From Maniola hyperantus (taxonomy: Eukaryota > Arthropoda > Insecta > Lepidoptera > Nymphalidae): 64,000 nt of DNA. The notes beneath the pieces were generated by a model that saw nothing but the letters and a program-made list of their open reading frames with translations, made no database searches and was not told the origin of the DNA. Both the position numbers and the translations under genes were made by a program. Positions 39,791 through 50,040 of the stretch are shown here, piece by piece (the stretch's first letter is position 1; every line of letters starts with the position of its first letter). The stretch spans positions 9,014,734-9,078,733 of the forward strand of contig NC_048556.1 of the NCBI RefSeq assembly GCF_902806685.2. Direction: 5' to 3'.

Positions 39791-40461
39791 ATAGCCCAGC
39801 AGGGCTAACATGAGGCCCACGAGAAAATTTTGTCTACGCATTTTGTCGTCTTATCTCTCCATGTCTACCGAAGCTAACATGGTTGCAAACGTCATTCGCC
39901 TCGTGACGTCACAAGTAGAGATAAACTGAATTTTTACTTATCTGTGGTATTTTTGTCTACGAGCGCTAACATGCCAACCTAATTTTCTCGACTTTTGACA
40001 TTTAAAATAGCGATAATTGTCGGTGTCGTTTCTTGCGGACGAGATCACTTGTCTTCAATAGATTAACGGAATCACATAGGCTACATTTTAAATAGACCAA
40101 TTCAATAACGAAGTCCCAACAATGAGGACTTTAATGTGCTGGAAATGTTTCAATGGCTGGAAATTCACGCTAAGATTTTAGTCAGTATCTCTTTTTATAC
40201 CTAGATTTTCTTAATAAGAATGGTATCTTCGAAAATCAAATTATTTCAAGTAGATAAGTGCTTTCCATCGATTCATACAAATAGTCTTCAAAAACGAAAC
40301 CTCATGCAAAATAAAGTTTCGCTAAAGTTCTCCCCGCGAGACTTGCGTTCCAATTCTTGTGAACTAACATAAAAGGGTTTTACCCTCCAGGGAGGGAAAC
40401 GTTCTCAAACATTCAACAAGAGAACCCCATCGTTTGCACAACGCAATTTACTTACATAGAA
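39791..40461. other. Unassigned, with GCTAACATG three times
   Basis: GCTAACATG at 39804, 39873 and 39965, with CGAGAAAATTTTG and ATTTTCTCG nearby. Possibly a worn palindromic element. No gene. Confidence 0.35.
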
Positions 40462-40945
40462 CTAGATGATGCCCGCGACTTAGTTTGTGTGGATTTAAGC
40501 TCTTTAAAAATCTGGGAAAAAGTTTTGTGTGTTTGAAACAATAGACTCCAACCGTGCTACCAACATATCGACGCAAAACAGTCAAGAGCATTATACTAAA
40601 TCTTAGGACACGACACGATATTGTTCAGTAGTGTAGAGCTAGCTTATAAAAAAAAATTACCACTAAGTTTATTGCACTACCTAACTACAAAATACTCCCA
40701 CAAAAATCCCGTGGGAACTTTTTATTTTTCGCGGGATAAAAAGCAGTCTATTTCCATTTCCAGGATGCAAACTATTTTAATACCAAGTAAACGATGCCAA
40801 CAACTTAGTCTATGTGGATTCGGGCTTTTTTAAATGCCCGCCGAAACTCTTTGATTTTCCCGGTCAATAAGTAGACGGATGGTTAAACGGATGGATAAAG
40901 CTAGCAGACAGACATACACTTTATCGCATTCATGATATTAGTAGG
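40462..40945 (-). mobile_element. HelA fragments (two)
   Basis: CTAGATGATGCCCGCGACTT at 40462 is a 3' end. From about 40697 AAAAATCCCGTGGGAACTTT leads through a second diverged 3' part (GATGCCAACAACTTAGTCTA) to CTTTATCGCATTCATGATAT near 40940. Confidence 0.45.
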
Positions 40946-41085
40946 TATGGATTAAAACCCCAATGGTAAAAGGCAAGTAAAAGGTCACAAACTTTATCCC
41001 ATTCCAACAACAAGTAGGATTATTCTTTGGCCTTCATAAAATCTTGGCTCAAATCAAATAATAAAACATTGTGGCTAATTACGTT

Positions 41086-41216
41086 GTACACAATCTCTAA
41101 ACTAAACTTAAATGGCACGTCTAAATCTATTGCTATCCCTTTCATAATGTTGCTTGCGTAAAAGGAGAGCACTAGATTTAGACCTGTTAATTTAGTTTAG
41201 TTTAGAGATTGTGTAC
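41086..41216. mobile_element. T7 MITE, about 131 bp
   Basis: GTACACAATCTCTAAACTAA at the left and its complement at the right, with about 45 bp of inverted arms including AGGTCTAAATCTA. Only a 23-base scrap of it is seen elsewhere (23016). Confidence 0.7.
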
Positions 41217-41363
41217 CAGAGAATCGGCCCCAATATTGCTTTTTTTCTTCTTGAAGTGCCTACTTTTAGACAATTGAAATATCAATTTCAGTTTCTTAAC
41301 CGCTAGTCTAGTATTTTATTTGAGGCTTTATACTCTAGATAATATTATACAGGGCCGCTACCA

Positions 41364-41655
41364 GTACCCGTAGTACAAGATTTTACGTCTCACCAAACCA
41401 AACCAAATTCGAGAGTCGAAATACTTCCGCGTTACAGTAAACTGGATCATAAAAGCCTTGTTTTAAAGCTCAAGTTTGTCTACACTTCTACAGCCAGCGC
41501 TCCAAGCGGAAACATTGCGAAATGAAAATCAGTGGCATTGAATATTTGACTTCAATTCAAGGCTGTATAAGGTCCATTTTACTGTAACGCGGAAGTATTT
41601 CGACTCTCGAATTTGGTTTCGTTTGGTGAGACGTAAAATCTTGTACTACGGGTAC
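41364..41655. mobile_element. T2 MITE, copy C, best-paired arms
   Basis: GTACCCGTAGTACAAGATTT, then TACGTCTCACCAAA, and the complement at the right. The arms stay paired for about 75 bp, with three or four mismatches. The middle matches copy A (CTACAGCCAGCGCTCCAAGC). Confidence 0.75.
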
Positions 41656-41719
41656 AGAACGCTGGCAAAAACGAAGACAGATGATAGAATTAATATATAT
41701 TTTTTTTCGTATAATTTCC

Positions 41720-41818
41720 CGGGCTTTAAAAGTAGCCTAAAAAGGCTACTTTTTCCATGAAAATTAAAGAGTTTCCACAGGATTTTTCAAAACCTACAAA
41801 GTCGCGGGCATCGTCTAG
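41720..41818 (+). mobile_element. HelA 3' part in inverted arrangement
   Basis: AAAAGTAGCC and GGCTACTTTT face each other at 41728-41755. The plus arm then runs to GTCGCGGGCATCGTCTAG before T. Confidence 0.5.
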
Positions 41819-42012
41819 TTTCTTATATGTATTTTAATAAAAGCCATTACCTACATTCATTCCATAAAAAAAATGAAAGAGAAACGAAATGGAATATTTT
41901 GCAACACATTTTTGCAAAGTTTTACCGTGAAATTGTAAGAATTTCACCTTTTAGTCAAGCCACAACCTCGGTTTGCGGGTTCCGATAATCAAGACAAACT
42001 TTTCGAGTATAC

Positions 42013-42859
42013 CAGGCCGTAGCCAGGATTTTATTTGGGGGGGGTTTGGTTTTAGCCATAGAACATAGCTCATACCCAGCGCTAGACAAGAACGACAAGG
42101 TAAATGGAGACGAATTTCTCGGATCCCTTTTGTGTAAGTATAACTTTTTTTGGAAGAACTTGACTTACATCTTCTTCTTTCCAGCATTTGTACTGGCTTA
42201 CACGAGGCTCCACTTTCCAACTTTTCACTTTCCGTTGTCATGCTATAGACCATGGAAAGTGGAAGCGAATTAGTCCTCCTAAGAAGACTATTAGCATATG
42301 TATGTGTATATCCTTGTCCAATGTAAATCTATTGTTTTGTCGGTCGGCCTCAAGATCTGACATGTGACGGTTATGTTAAGGCCCTGTGACCAACATAGTT
42401 TTAAGTGGATTTGACAGGGTTTCTGATCAGTAAAACTTAGCCATTGAATTTGACATCACCATCATGTTAACCCATCATCAGCCTAATATTGAGCACGAAT
42501 CTCCTCTCAGAATGAAAATGATTTAGATAGTTCATCTCGCTGATCAAGTGTGGATCAGCACACACACATCTTGTAGAGTATTGTGGAGAATCCTCAGGCA
42601 TAGAGGTTCCTACAGCGTTAAAGCAAGTGATATTTAATTATTTGAGTGATATATAAGTGTGTCTATTTATGCGCTATCAATTAACCGTTTCTTCAGCTCG
42701 TACGGCAAGCATGACCTGCCTGTTGTCAATTCAACTTGCTGATAGTTTGGGCCATGTCAGTCACCTTGGTTCTCCCACAAATCGTTCAATTTAAAATCTT
42801 ATCCCTAGAAATAATTACGTAGGGGTTAAACTCCTCCTCCCTCCCTGGCTACGGCCCTG
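42013..42859. mobile_element. TIR element with CAGGCCGTAGCCAGG ends, carrying a SINE
   Basis: CAGGCCGTAGCCAGGATTTT at the left against CAGGGCCGTAGCCAGGGAGG (complement of the right end). A G8 run follows the left end. TATAC lies beside both ends. No transposase frame. The CAG start resembles hAT, but an 8-bp duplication cannot be shown. Confidence 0.6.
42465..42650 (-). mobile_element. S1 SINE fragment inside the 42013 element
   Basis: TTAACCCATCATCAGCCTAA, AATCTCCTCTCAGAATGAAA, AGCACACACACATCTTGTAG and TTAAAGCAAGTGATATTTAA follow S1 in reverse. The tRNA-like head is missing. Confidence 0.65.
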
Positions 42860-43147
42860 CTATACCGATAGAAGTTAAATTACGTGGTATTGTACACGAA
42901 ACAGCACACTTACTACGACGGGAGGGTAAGTGCTTCGCACAAATTGAATTTCAAGATTCGGATTCCGACTCGACCAATGGAAGTTTACAATTTAGCCCGC
43001 AGCGCAGTTAGACGGTAAATTAGTTACCTAGAGGAAGTAGGTACACGTAATGCCTTGAGAGCTTAAAGGACATTTTGATGAAAGTAGGTATTCGATAAAA
43101 GCGGAAAGTTAATGCTGTTTTTAAACGAATTTAGAAAAAGGAGGCAG
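42860..43147. other. Unassigned DNA
   Basis: Nothing recognised. Confidence 0.3.
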
Positions 43148-43338
43148 TCTAAATACATAAAAGGAAAGGTGACTGATTGATTTATGGCACAGTTCAAACT
43201 ACTAGATAGATCGGGCTGAAGATATGACATAGACATGCGCATTTTTTGAATTAAAAAATCTTTCTTTGCGGAATTTATAATATGGGTTTGAGTTTTTTGT
43301 AGTCTATACTTATGCGGTCAAAGCCGCGGGCAAGCTAG
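43148..43338 (+). mobile_element. HelB element, first of a head-to-tail pair
   Basis: TCTAAATACATAAAAGGAAA, TAGATCGGGCTGAAGATATG, then GCGGTCAAAGCCGCGGGCAA and GCTAG. Its CTAG is joined directly to the TC of the next copy. Confidence 0.7.
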
Positions 43339-43562
43339 TCTAAATATATAAAAGGAAAAGGTGACTGACTGACTGACTGACTGATCTATCAACGCCCAGC
43401 TCAATCTACTGCACGGATCGGGATGAAATTTGGCATGCAGAGAGCGATTATGACGTAGACATCCGCTAAGAAAGGATTTTTGAAAGTTCGACCCCTAAGG
43501 GGGTGAAATAGGGGTTTGAAAATTGTGTAGTCCACGCGGACGAAGTCGCGAGCGTAAGCTAG
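43339..43562 (+). mobile_element. HelB element, second of a head-to-tail pair
   Basis: TCTAAATATATAAAAGGAAA, a run of GACT, GATCGGGATGAAATTTGGCA, then CGCGGACGAAGTCGCGAGCG and TAAGCTAG before T43563. Better kept than its left neighbour. Confidence 0.8.
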
Positions 43563-43621
43563 TTCAGTTATAAAAAGCAGATTTTTACTTAACAATATAA
43601 TATTATGTAGTACACTAGCGT

Positions 43622-43665
43622 CACTAGCTTATCCTCCCGACTTCACTCGGGCGCAATTTGATATG
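43622..43665 (-). mobile_element. HelB 3' scrap
   Basis: CTAGCTTATCCTCCCGACTT at the left edge, lost after about 40 bases. Confidence 0.45.
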
Positions 43666-44016
43666 CCTATACATACCTACATAATGTAACTTATATTAGT
43701 AGATCCTAACTACTAAATGCAGTCATAACCTGCAGGCTTATTTATACCTAAAAAGCAGTAACATTTGATAGACTACCGACAAGTTAAAATATGCTTACTT
43801 TCTTGTTCACGGAATACGTACGAAACATAGAGAAACCAAGAAAAAATGTTTCGCATTCGAAATGTGCAAAAGTCCTTTATATCCTTGGAACAAAAAAGGT
43901 TTTACATTAAGCGGGTTCGCTCACCGCATACAGCTCTTAATGCTGACACAAGCACTGAGTTAAAGACCATAGAGATGCTGACTTCAAGCATAAGGCGTCA
44001 AAAAAGTACCCATTTT
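43666..44016. other. Unassigned DNA
   Basis: Nothing recognised. Confidence 0.3.
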
Positions 44017-44205
44017 TAGGGTTCTGAACCTCAAAAGGAAAGAAGGAGGACTTCGTTGTCTGTCTGTCTGTCTGTCAATAAACCTATAGGGTAGATATTT
44101 TTCGTTGACCTAGAATGATGAAAGATGGGTAGGAGGTCTCATAGCTACGTAAAGGAAAAATCCGAAAACAGATTTTTATTTATATGTATGCTATGTGTTT
44201 ATGCT
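44017..44205 (-). repeat. P repeat fragment
   Basis: TAGGGTTCTGAACCTCAAAA, a GTCTGTCTGTCTGTCTGTCA run, TTCGTTGACCTAGAATGATG and AAAACAGATTTTTATTTATA match the P 3' half in reverse. Confidence 0.6.
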
Positions 44206-44365
44206 ATGAAACACCCTTCCAGCGTCAGTTTTCCTCTCTAATTTCATATGGGTACCTTCAAGTCAAGACTGAATAAGCTACTTCTAGGCAAGCGCGCTCC
44301 TTCTTTGGCTGCATTATCACTTGCCAGCAGGTTTGATTGCAGCCAGGCCTAGCGCCTCTATAAAG
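44206..44365 (+). pseudogene. LINE C-terminal end and 3' UTR, second copy
   Basis: Matches 2595-2750: AACACCCTTCCAGCGTCAGT, TTCAAGTCAAGACTGAATAA, CTAGGCAAGCGCGCTCC and TTTGATTGCAGCCAGG. The frame is too short and broken to give a product. Confidence 0.6.
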
Positions 44366-45177
44366 GAGATGTGCGAAATTGGGTGCTTGAAATCGTTCGT
44401 AACAGTTATACAAAAATATGTAGGTAAAAAATGATAAATTCTATGCATAATTGAATGGTTTTTGTTTCTGTAATATATGGGACAATCATAAAAAACATTT
44501 TTTAAAATGAAAAACGAAGACCAATGCTTTTTTAAAGGAGAAACGGAACGTTTTAAAATGTTTCAAAACTCATTGTCTGTGGTAACTTTTAGCTTGAACT
44601 TGTCACAGGCCTTAAATAAAAAGACTGATATCCAGGGCCGTAAAAAAAAGAAAAAAGAAAAAAATTCAACTTGTCACTTCTCATTCCCGTGTATTTGGCA
44701 TTGTGGCTGTGTTTTGTCGTGTGATTTCGTGGAATAAAAACAAAACCCCAGGTCCTACAAAAATATGATTTTTGGACATAAGTAGTAAATGTTTAAACCT
44801 ACAAAATAAGGCATATTTGAACTTTGTTCAGCACTGGGCCCAAGCTTGTATGGGACCAGGTTCATCTCCTTTGAAAAAAGATCGTCCGGCACTCTTGTTA
44901 CCAGTTAAATGGAAGCCGTTTTGCGGAACATCTCCGCCTCTAGAATAAGTCACATCTCTGACCACAGGTAGCAAAAAACACATTAGTCTAATAGCGTAGG
45001 ACCGCGCCCGTTTCCCGCACGACTAGCCAAATGGACGTTACAATTACACGTGACGTAATGAATACTGCCTTTAAATAGGCTTCATCAGCTACGTTATTGT
45101 ATCACGCATTTTGTTTAATTGTAAGGCCAAGTGTCCACTAGCTATATAAGTTGTAGAAGTCTGCTCTGTGTGTAAAT
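44366..45177. other. Unassigned DNA with an unsupported 76-codon frame
   Basis: The frame at 44507-44737 crosses an A/G-rich simple stretch (about 44640-44665) and shows no domain. GCGTAGGACCGCGCCCGTTT near 44995 is a small GC-rich patch. No element recognised. Confidence 0.35.
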
Positions 45178-45475
45178 CATCATCATCATCATCGTGATCA
45201 ACCCAAAACCGGCTTACTACAGAGCATGGGTCTCCTTTCAGAGAGAAGGGTTTTGGCCATAATCTACCACGCTGGACATGTGTGGATTGGTAGACTTCAC
45301 ACACCTTTGAGAGCATTATGGAGAATTCTCAGACATGCAGGTTTCTTCACGATGTTTTCATGAAGCAAGTGATATTTAATTACTTAAAACGCACATAACT
45401 CCGAAAAGTTAGAGGTGCATGCCTGGGATCGAAGCTAGGCTATCACAGCCACTAGGCTATCACAGCTGTGTGTAA
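45178..45475 (-). mobile_element. S1 SINE with tail and duplicated head end
   Basis: The tail is ATCATCATCATCATCATCGT (reverse sense), then CACGCTGGACATGTGTGGAT, GCAGGTTTCTTCACGATGTT and AGTTAGAGGTGCATGCCTGG. The A-box end AGGCTATCACAGC appears twice, a small local duplication. Confidence 0.75.
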
Positions 45476-45664
45476 ATACTCGTATCAATTCAACTTCTGC
45501 AAGTTTTAGTTGAAAAAACTTTTCTGCATAGTTTGTTGCTAGTGGAAACTTGGCTTTAGCCGTATATTCACCAAACAACAATTTTCCTTGGGAAATGTAG
45601 CAAATTATTTTTCCACGTATAGGATGATAATCTATACTAATCATTGACTTGGGTATATATTTGG

Positions 45665-45903
45665 ACTTTTGTCTGGTGGGAGGCTTCGGCCGTGGCTAGT
45701 TACCACCCTACCGGCAAAGCCGTGCCGCCAAGCGATTTTAGCGTTCCGGTACGATGCCGTGTAGAAACCAAAAGGGGTATGGGTTTAATTAAAACTGCCC
45801 TACCCCTTCCAGGTTAGCCCGCTACCATCTTAGACTGCATCGTCACTTACCACCAGGTGCGATTGCAGTCAAGGGCTAACTTGTAGATACAATAAAAAAA
45901 AAA
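45665..45903 (+). mobile_element. S2 SINE, 5' truncated
   Basis: TTTTGTCTGGTGGGAGGCTT, GGCTAGTTACCACCCTACCG, CCAAAAGGGGTATGGGTTTA and GGGCTAACTTGTAGATACAA, then A10. No tRNA-like head. Confidence 0.75.
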
Positions 45904-45990
45904 CAATATTACTTCGTATGGACAGAGTTATTGAACAAACAAAATGGCACCGACTTATTGGTGCTTATGCACCAATGCAACCTCAATGAC
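45904..45990 (+). repeat. Dispersed repeat J, copy 1
   Basis: TTATTGAACAAACAAAATGG, CACCGACTTATTGGTGC and CACCAATGCAACCTCAAT match 57005-57100 in reverse. Class unknown. Confidence 0.5.
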
Positions 45991-46137
45991 GTCTGGATTT
46001 CAAACGCGTCGTTCATTAGTATCTAAGAGGTGGCGCTGATTTATTTGGTTTCTAAACCGTGAAAAATTTTGTTCGCTTGACCATATCTTGTCATTTATAT
46101 ATCGATGATACTAACTAATATTATTATAAATGCGAAT

Positions 46138-46348
46138 CTATATCTAAACTTACCTACTAAATATTACAAATGCGAAAGTGTGTTTGCTTGTTTGTTTGTT
46201 CTACCTTCACGCCCTAACTAAACAACCAACCTCTACAAATCAACTAAGAGAGGGACATAGGCTACTTTTTATTCCGGAAAATCAATGATGTCCCACGGGA
46301 TTTTTAAAAACCTAAATCCACGCGTACGAAGTCGCGGGCATCAGCTGG
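46138..46348 (+). mobile_element. HelA Helitron-like element, 3' CTGG
   Basis: CTAAATATTACAAATGCGAA, AGGGACATAGGCTACTTTTT, CGTACGAAGTCGCGGGCATC, then AGCTGG before T. One base off CTAG. Confidence 0.65.
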
Positions 46349-46609
46349 TATGTAATAAGTAACATTTACTTATGACAAAACAAAAAATGGAGGCTATCAT
46401 TCTTCGGAACTGAGCTGAATCCATTAGCGGAACCAAAAAAATATACGTTAAAGGTAATGTAATGTGTCTTCGTAATTAAATTTGTTACCCACAGCGACAT
46501 TTTCCATTTGCTTCGTGCATTACTGTGGCGTTTATTTGAAGGCGTGACTTCACGCATTGATATTATGGACTAAGAGCCAGTGCGTGCCAGAACTTCGTTA
46601 TTTTATAAA

Positions 46610-47005
46610 AGCTGAAAGTTTATCTGCGTATTGTCCCCAACACAACGAGGAACGATCAGTGATTATGAAGTTTGCATCATGGTGGCTTTGGCAGATAACA
46701 GGTAATAAAGGTGTAAAAAATCTTACGTCAAAGTATAAAGTCCATTTTTATTCTAAATAATATCTGTCCGCCGCGGTGTTGGTCAAAACCGCGGCGCGTG
46801 CGCGAACGGACTCCCTTGAAAAAGGACCCCGTATGGGTTCGAAACTAGTCGGGCTAACGTCGACTACACACGTGAGTACAGCCGGGACAGATATTATTTA
46901 GAATGGAAATCGCTCACGGTAGTTTAAATGCTAAAGTCAATTTTTTTATATTTTCTTCGGAATAGTATTAGAAATCACGTCATGCATTGTCACGTCATTG
47001 AAATG
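46610..47005 (+). repeat. Dispersed repeat H, copy 2, with an inserted palindromic element
   Basis: TGTCCCCAACACAACGAGGA through CTTACGTCAAAGTATAAAGT, and then, after the insert, ATAGTATTAGAAATCACGTC. It lacks the hairpin duplication seen in copy 1 at 26734. Confidence 0.6.
46740..46925. mobile_element. Palindromic insert with hammerhead-like core
   Basis: ATTCTAAATAATATCTGTCC at the left and its exact complement at the right. The GC-rich middle has CTTGAAAAAGGACCCCGTAT, then GGGTTCGAAACTAGTCGG: a GGACCC/GGGTTC stem followed by GAAACTAGTC, reminiscent of hammerhead motifs in Penelope-like terminal repeats. Class uncertain. Confidence 0.5.
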
Positions 47006-47069
47006 TATTAAATTTCTAATGGTCCAAGATCCCAAAGTAATGATATTGCATTGCTAATAACTTTGGACC

Positions 47070-47158
47070 TCTAAATTTATGTACCTATATAAAAGGAAGA
47101 AGGTCACTGAATGATTGATTTATCAACGCACAGCTTAAACTACTAGCGGATCAGACAT
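47070..47158 (+). mobile_element. HelB 5' fragment
   Basis: TCTAAATTTATGTACCTATA, TGAATGATTGATTTATCAAC and CACAGCTTAAACTACTAGCG, then lost. Confidence 0.5.
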
Positions 47159-47329
47159 CCCGGAAAATGTGTTGATGAAAACATATTTTTATTTGAGTAA
47201 AAAGCAAATCGCAGAGTCATGTTTTGATTTCATTATTTCAGTATTTTTTTCATATTACGTCGCCGAAAGAATGACGGTTTAGAAAATATTGCTTTAAGCA
47301 TTATATTTTTTTAAGTAGGTATGTTATTT

Positions 47330-47765
47330 TCAGGGTTCCGTACCTCAAAAGGAAAAACGGAATCCTTATAGGATCACTTTGTTGTCTGTCTGCCTGTCTG
47401 TCTGTCTGTTAAGAAACCTACAGGGTACTTCCTGTTGACCTAGAATCATGAAATTTGGCTGGTAGGTAGATCTTATAGCTGACATTTGGGGAAAAATCTG
47501 AAAACCGTGAACTTAGGGTTAGATCACACAAAAAAAAATTAAATTGTGGTCATTAACTAATAATAGTATTTTCAACTTTCGAAGTGAGTGACTATATCAA
47601 GTGGGGTATCATATGAATGGTCTTCACCTGTACATTCTAAACAGATTTTTATTTATTTTTATGCATCTTAGTTTTTTAATTATCGTGCAAAATGTCGAAA
47701 AAATACGACTGTAGTATGGAACCCTCATTGCGCGAGCCTGACTCGCACTTGGCCGGTTTTTTATA
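47330..47765 (-). repeat. P repeat, near full length
   Basis: AGGGTTCCGTACCTCAAAAG at the left; ACTCGCACTTGGCCGGTTTT at the right. Same order as 27219-27668 in reverse. Confidence 0.7.
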
Positions 47766-47797
47766 TAAGTTAAAGGTTTTGTTGTACGAAAGTAGAA

Positions 47798-48100
47798 GCT
47801 GATGCCTGCGACCGTCCGCATGGATTAAGGTTTTAAAAGTAACCTATGCCTAATCTATATCCATTTGCGGGATGAAAGCTATCTCTGTACCGAATCCATG
47901 ATATCCATGACTTCATTCATGTGAAATTAGGTGTTTAATGAAAATTTTAATTTTTCAGGGACAAAAAGTAGCCTATGGCTATTTCAGGGATGCAAGCTAT
48001 CTCTGTTCCAAATGTCGTCAAAAGCGAATGGGGCATGATGAAGAGATGACAGACATACACAGACATACACACTTTCGCATTTATAATAATAATTGTATGG
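47798..48100 (-). mobile_element. HelA-like fragments
   Basis: AGCTGATGCCTGCGACCGTC at 47798; a second body from 47895 (GACTTCATTCATGTGAAATT, GGACAAAAAGTAGCCTATGG) to CACTTTCGCATTTATAATAA. Two partial copies in series. Confidence 0.45.
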
Positions 48101-48714
48101 ATATGGATAAAGAAAAATTCCATTTTATCGTATAGCTAATACGTACATTATATTGTTTAGATAAGGTGTGGTCGGGCTTCAATAGGATTCGAAAAAAAAA
48201 TCCTTAGAGGAAATACGCACAGTGAAAATTTACATATAACGAAGCCAATAGAAACAAGAACAAAGCTCATAAAAGTATTATGAATACTAACCGTGCCGTA
48301 GAACTTTATACTATATGAATATTTGCATACATTAAACGAGATTAAGGGGACTCAGTTCGGTGCTTTCTCCATACAAACGTAGGAGGGAAAATACAACAAA
48401 TATTCGATATTGTACGCACAAAACTAAGAATTATTTTGATTTATCTCGTCATTATCTAGGTTCAATGATATCTAAAACATTGAAGAAAATATGGATTTAA
48501 AAGTTACGAGCCTCAAAAGATTCCTATTTTAACACTAAATTTATGACAACTTTGGGCGTAAATAAATAAGATTAGGGATATGAAAATTGTAAAACAATTT
48601 ATCATTAGACGTAGTTTATTTATTCATTAGTTGAAATAACTTTACTTTGCAAACATAAATTCAGTAGTTTTTTCTCAAAAATACTTTTCCTAAACCTTTT
48701 TCGCGCGTTTGATT
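48101..48714. other. Unassigned AT-rich DNA, 3' of a candidate minus-strand exon
   Basis: TCGGTGCTTTCTCCATACAA with CGTAGGAGGGAAAATACAAC near 48358-48395 is a block I recall from dispersed insect repeats. If the frame at 48715-48940 is a last exon, its 3' UTR would lie here. Confidence 0.35.
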
Positions 48715-48940
48715 TCAGTGATAATCATCGTGCCTCTCAACTTTCTCATACAATGTCAAGTGAAAAGCAAACACGTTACCCACGTGCGCTGCCAATTTCG
48801 GTCGAGCGTCCTGCGTCACCTTAATATCAATGACTGCCAACAATTTTATTGCTCCTGATATTTCTTCAAAGTTGTCTCCTATGTCTTTGGTGTTGTTTTT
48901 TGTGAAGTTCAGCCTATATGCATATAGAATAGGTACTATA
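48715..48940 (-). CDS. Candidate terminal exon of an unidentified protein
   Basis: On the minus strand a good acceptor, TTGTTTGTGTCAG, is followed by an open frame of about 75 codons ending HDDYH then TGA (48717-48715). It reads VPILYAYRLNFTKNNTKDIG, then EEISGAIKLLAVIDIKVTQD, then LAAHVGNVFAFHLTLYEKVE. The composition is protein-like, there is no repeat similarity, and no methionine occurs in the frame, so it cannot be a stand-alone gene. I do not recognise the family. A chance frame is still possible at this length. Upstream exons would lie to the right, but none was found there. Confidence 0.4.
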
Positions 48941-49148
48941 CTGACACAAACAAGGCCAAGTCAAAGGCTAACGTCTTGTAAATGAATAAAAAAGCAATAA
49001 CATTTTGAAATAAGTGAAATTAAAGCTTTTAGAACTTTCGTTGAAAAGAAACCCCATTAAAGATGATACCCCTGTGTAAAAGCTGCAACATTGCAGTAAG
49101 GTGAGGAGGAAGTGAAACTTTATATCTAGCGTAATTAGATCCTGCCGG

Positions 49149-49294
49149 CAGTGGCGTGCACAGTGTTCGAAGCCAGGGTAGGCATTAGTTAGGTAGGAAC
49201 CTGTTTACATGCAGGTCATAATGAAAAATATGCATTGAGCTATTACAACTGGGGTAAGCAGTGCATTTATGCCTCTATGACCTGCACGCCACTG
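49149..49294. mobile_element. hAT-like MITE, 146 bp, with empty site in unit 2
   Basis: The ends CAGTGGCGTGCA and TGCACGCCACTG are exact inverted 12-mers. They are flanked by CCTGCCGG (49141-49148) and CCTGCGGG (49295-49302), an 8-bp duplication with one mismatch. The second unit shows the empty site, CCTGCGGG, once near 49913. Ends and duplication fit hAT. Confidence 0.8.
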
Positions 49295-49433
49295 CCTGCG
49301 GGTAAGCTATGTGGCTTGAGCTTAACAAGGAACCGTGTAAAATGTCGGATAATGAGACGAGATGGTTAGCGTTGCTAGTTATTAAGTTATTTTTAGTTAG
49401 TATGCTTTTATATCTGCATAATCTGAAACCTCC

Positions 49434-49765
49434 CTGGCGCATTGGTGAGCGCTGTAGTCTTATATGTGGGAGGTGTGGGGTTTGATTCCCGGTAGGGCCA
49501 ATTTAGCAATGTCTAACTTTAAATTGTCTCTGGTCTGGTCTGGTGGGGGGTTACGGCTGTGGCTAGTTACCACCATACAGACAAAGCCATGCCGCCAAGC
49601 GACTTAGCGTTACGGTACAGTGCCATGTAGAACCTGATAAGGGTTTAATAAAACTGTCATATCCCTTCCAAGCTAACCAGTTTCCATCTTATACTGCATT
49701 ATCACTTACCACCAGGTGAGATCGCAGTTTAGGGTTAACTTGTATCTGGCAATGGTATTAAAAAC
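49434..49765 (+). mobile_element. S2 SINE, full length
   Basis: TGGCGCATTGGTGAGCGCTG (A box), GGGGTTTGATTCCCGG (B box), GTTACGGCTGTGGCTAGTTA, CCATGCCGCCAAGCGACTTA, and AGGGTTAACTTGTATCTGGC at the end. The best S2 reference copy here. Confidence 0.8.
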
Positions 49766-50040
49766 AGTCTAATATTTTGTAATAAGTGAAATTAAAGCTC
49801 TTAGAACTTTAATTGAAAAGCACCCCTGTAAAGACGATACCCCTGTGTAAAAGCTGCAATAGTGCAGTAAGGTGAGGGGGAAGTGAAACTTTATAACTAA
49901 CGTAATTAATACCTGCGGGTAATCTGTGTGGCTTGAGCTTAACAAGGCACCGTGTGAAATGGCGGATGATGAGACGAGATGGTTAGCGTTGCTAGTTATT
50001 AAGTTATTTTTACTTAATTTGTTTTTATACCTGAATAATC

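Noticed and set aside
42046..42273. Possible small gene in overlapping frames 42046-42273 (+) and 41951-42253 (-)
   Set aside because: Both frames cross the left end of a TIR element, have no domain and lack splice context.
44507..44737. 76-codon plus-strand frame
   Set aside because: It includes a lysine run from an A/G-rich simple stretch and has no other support.
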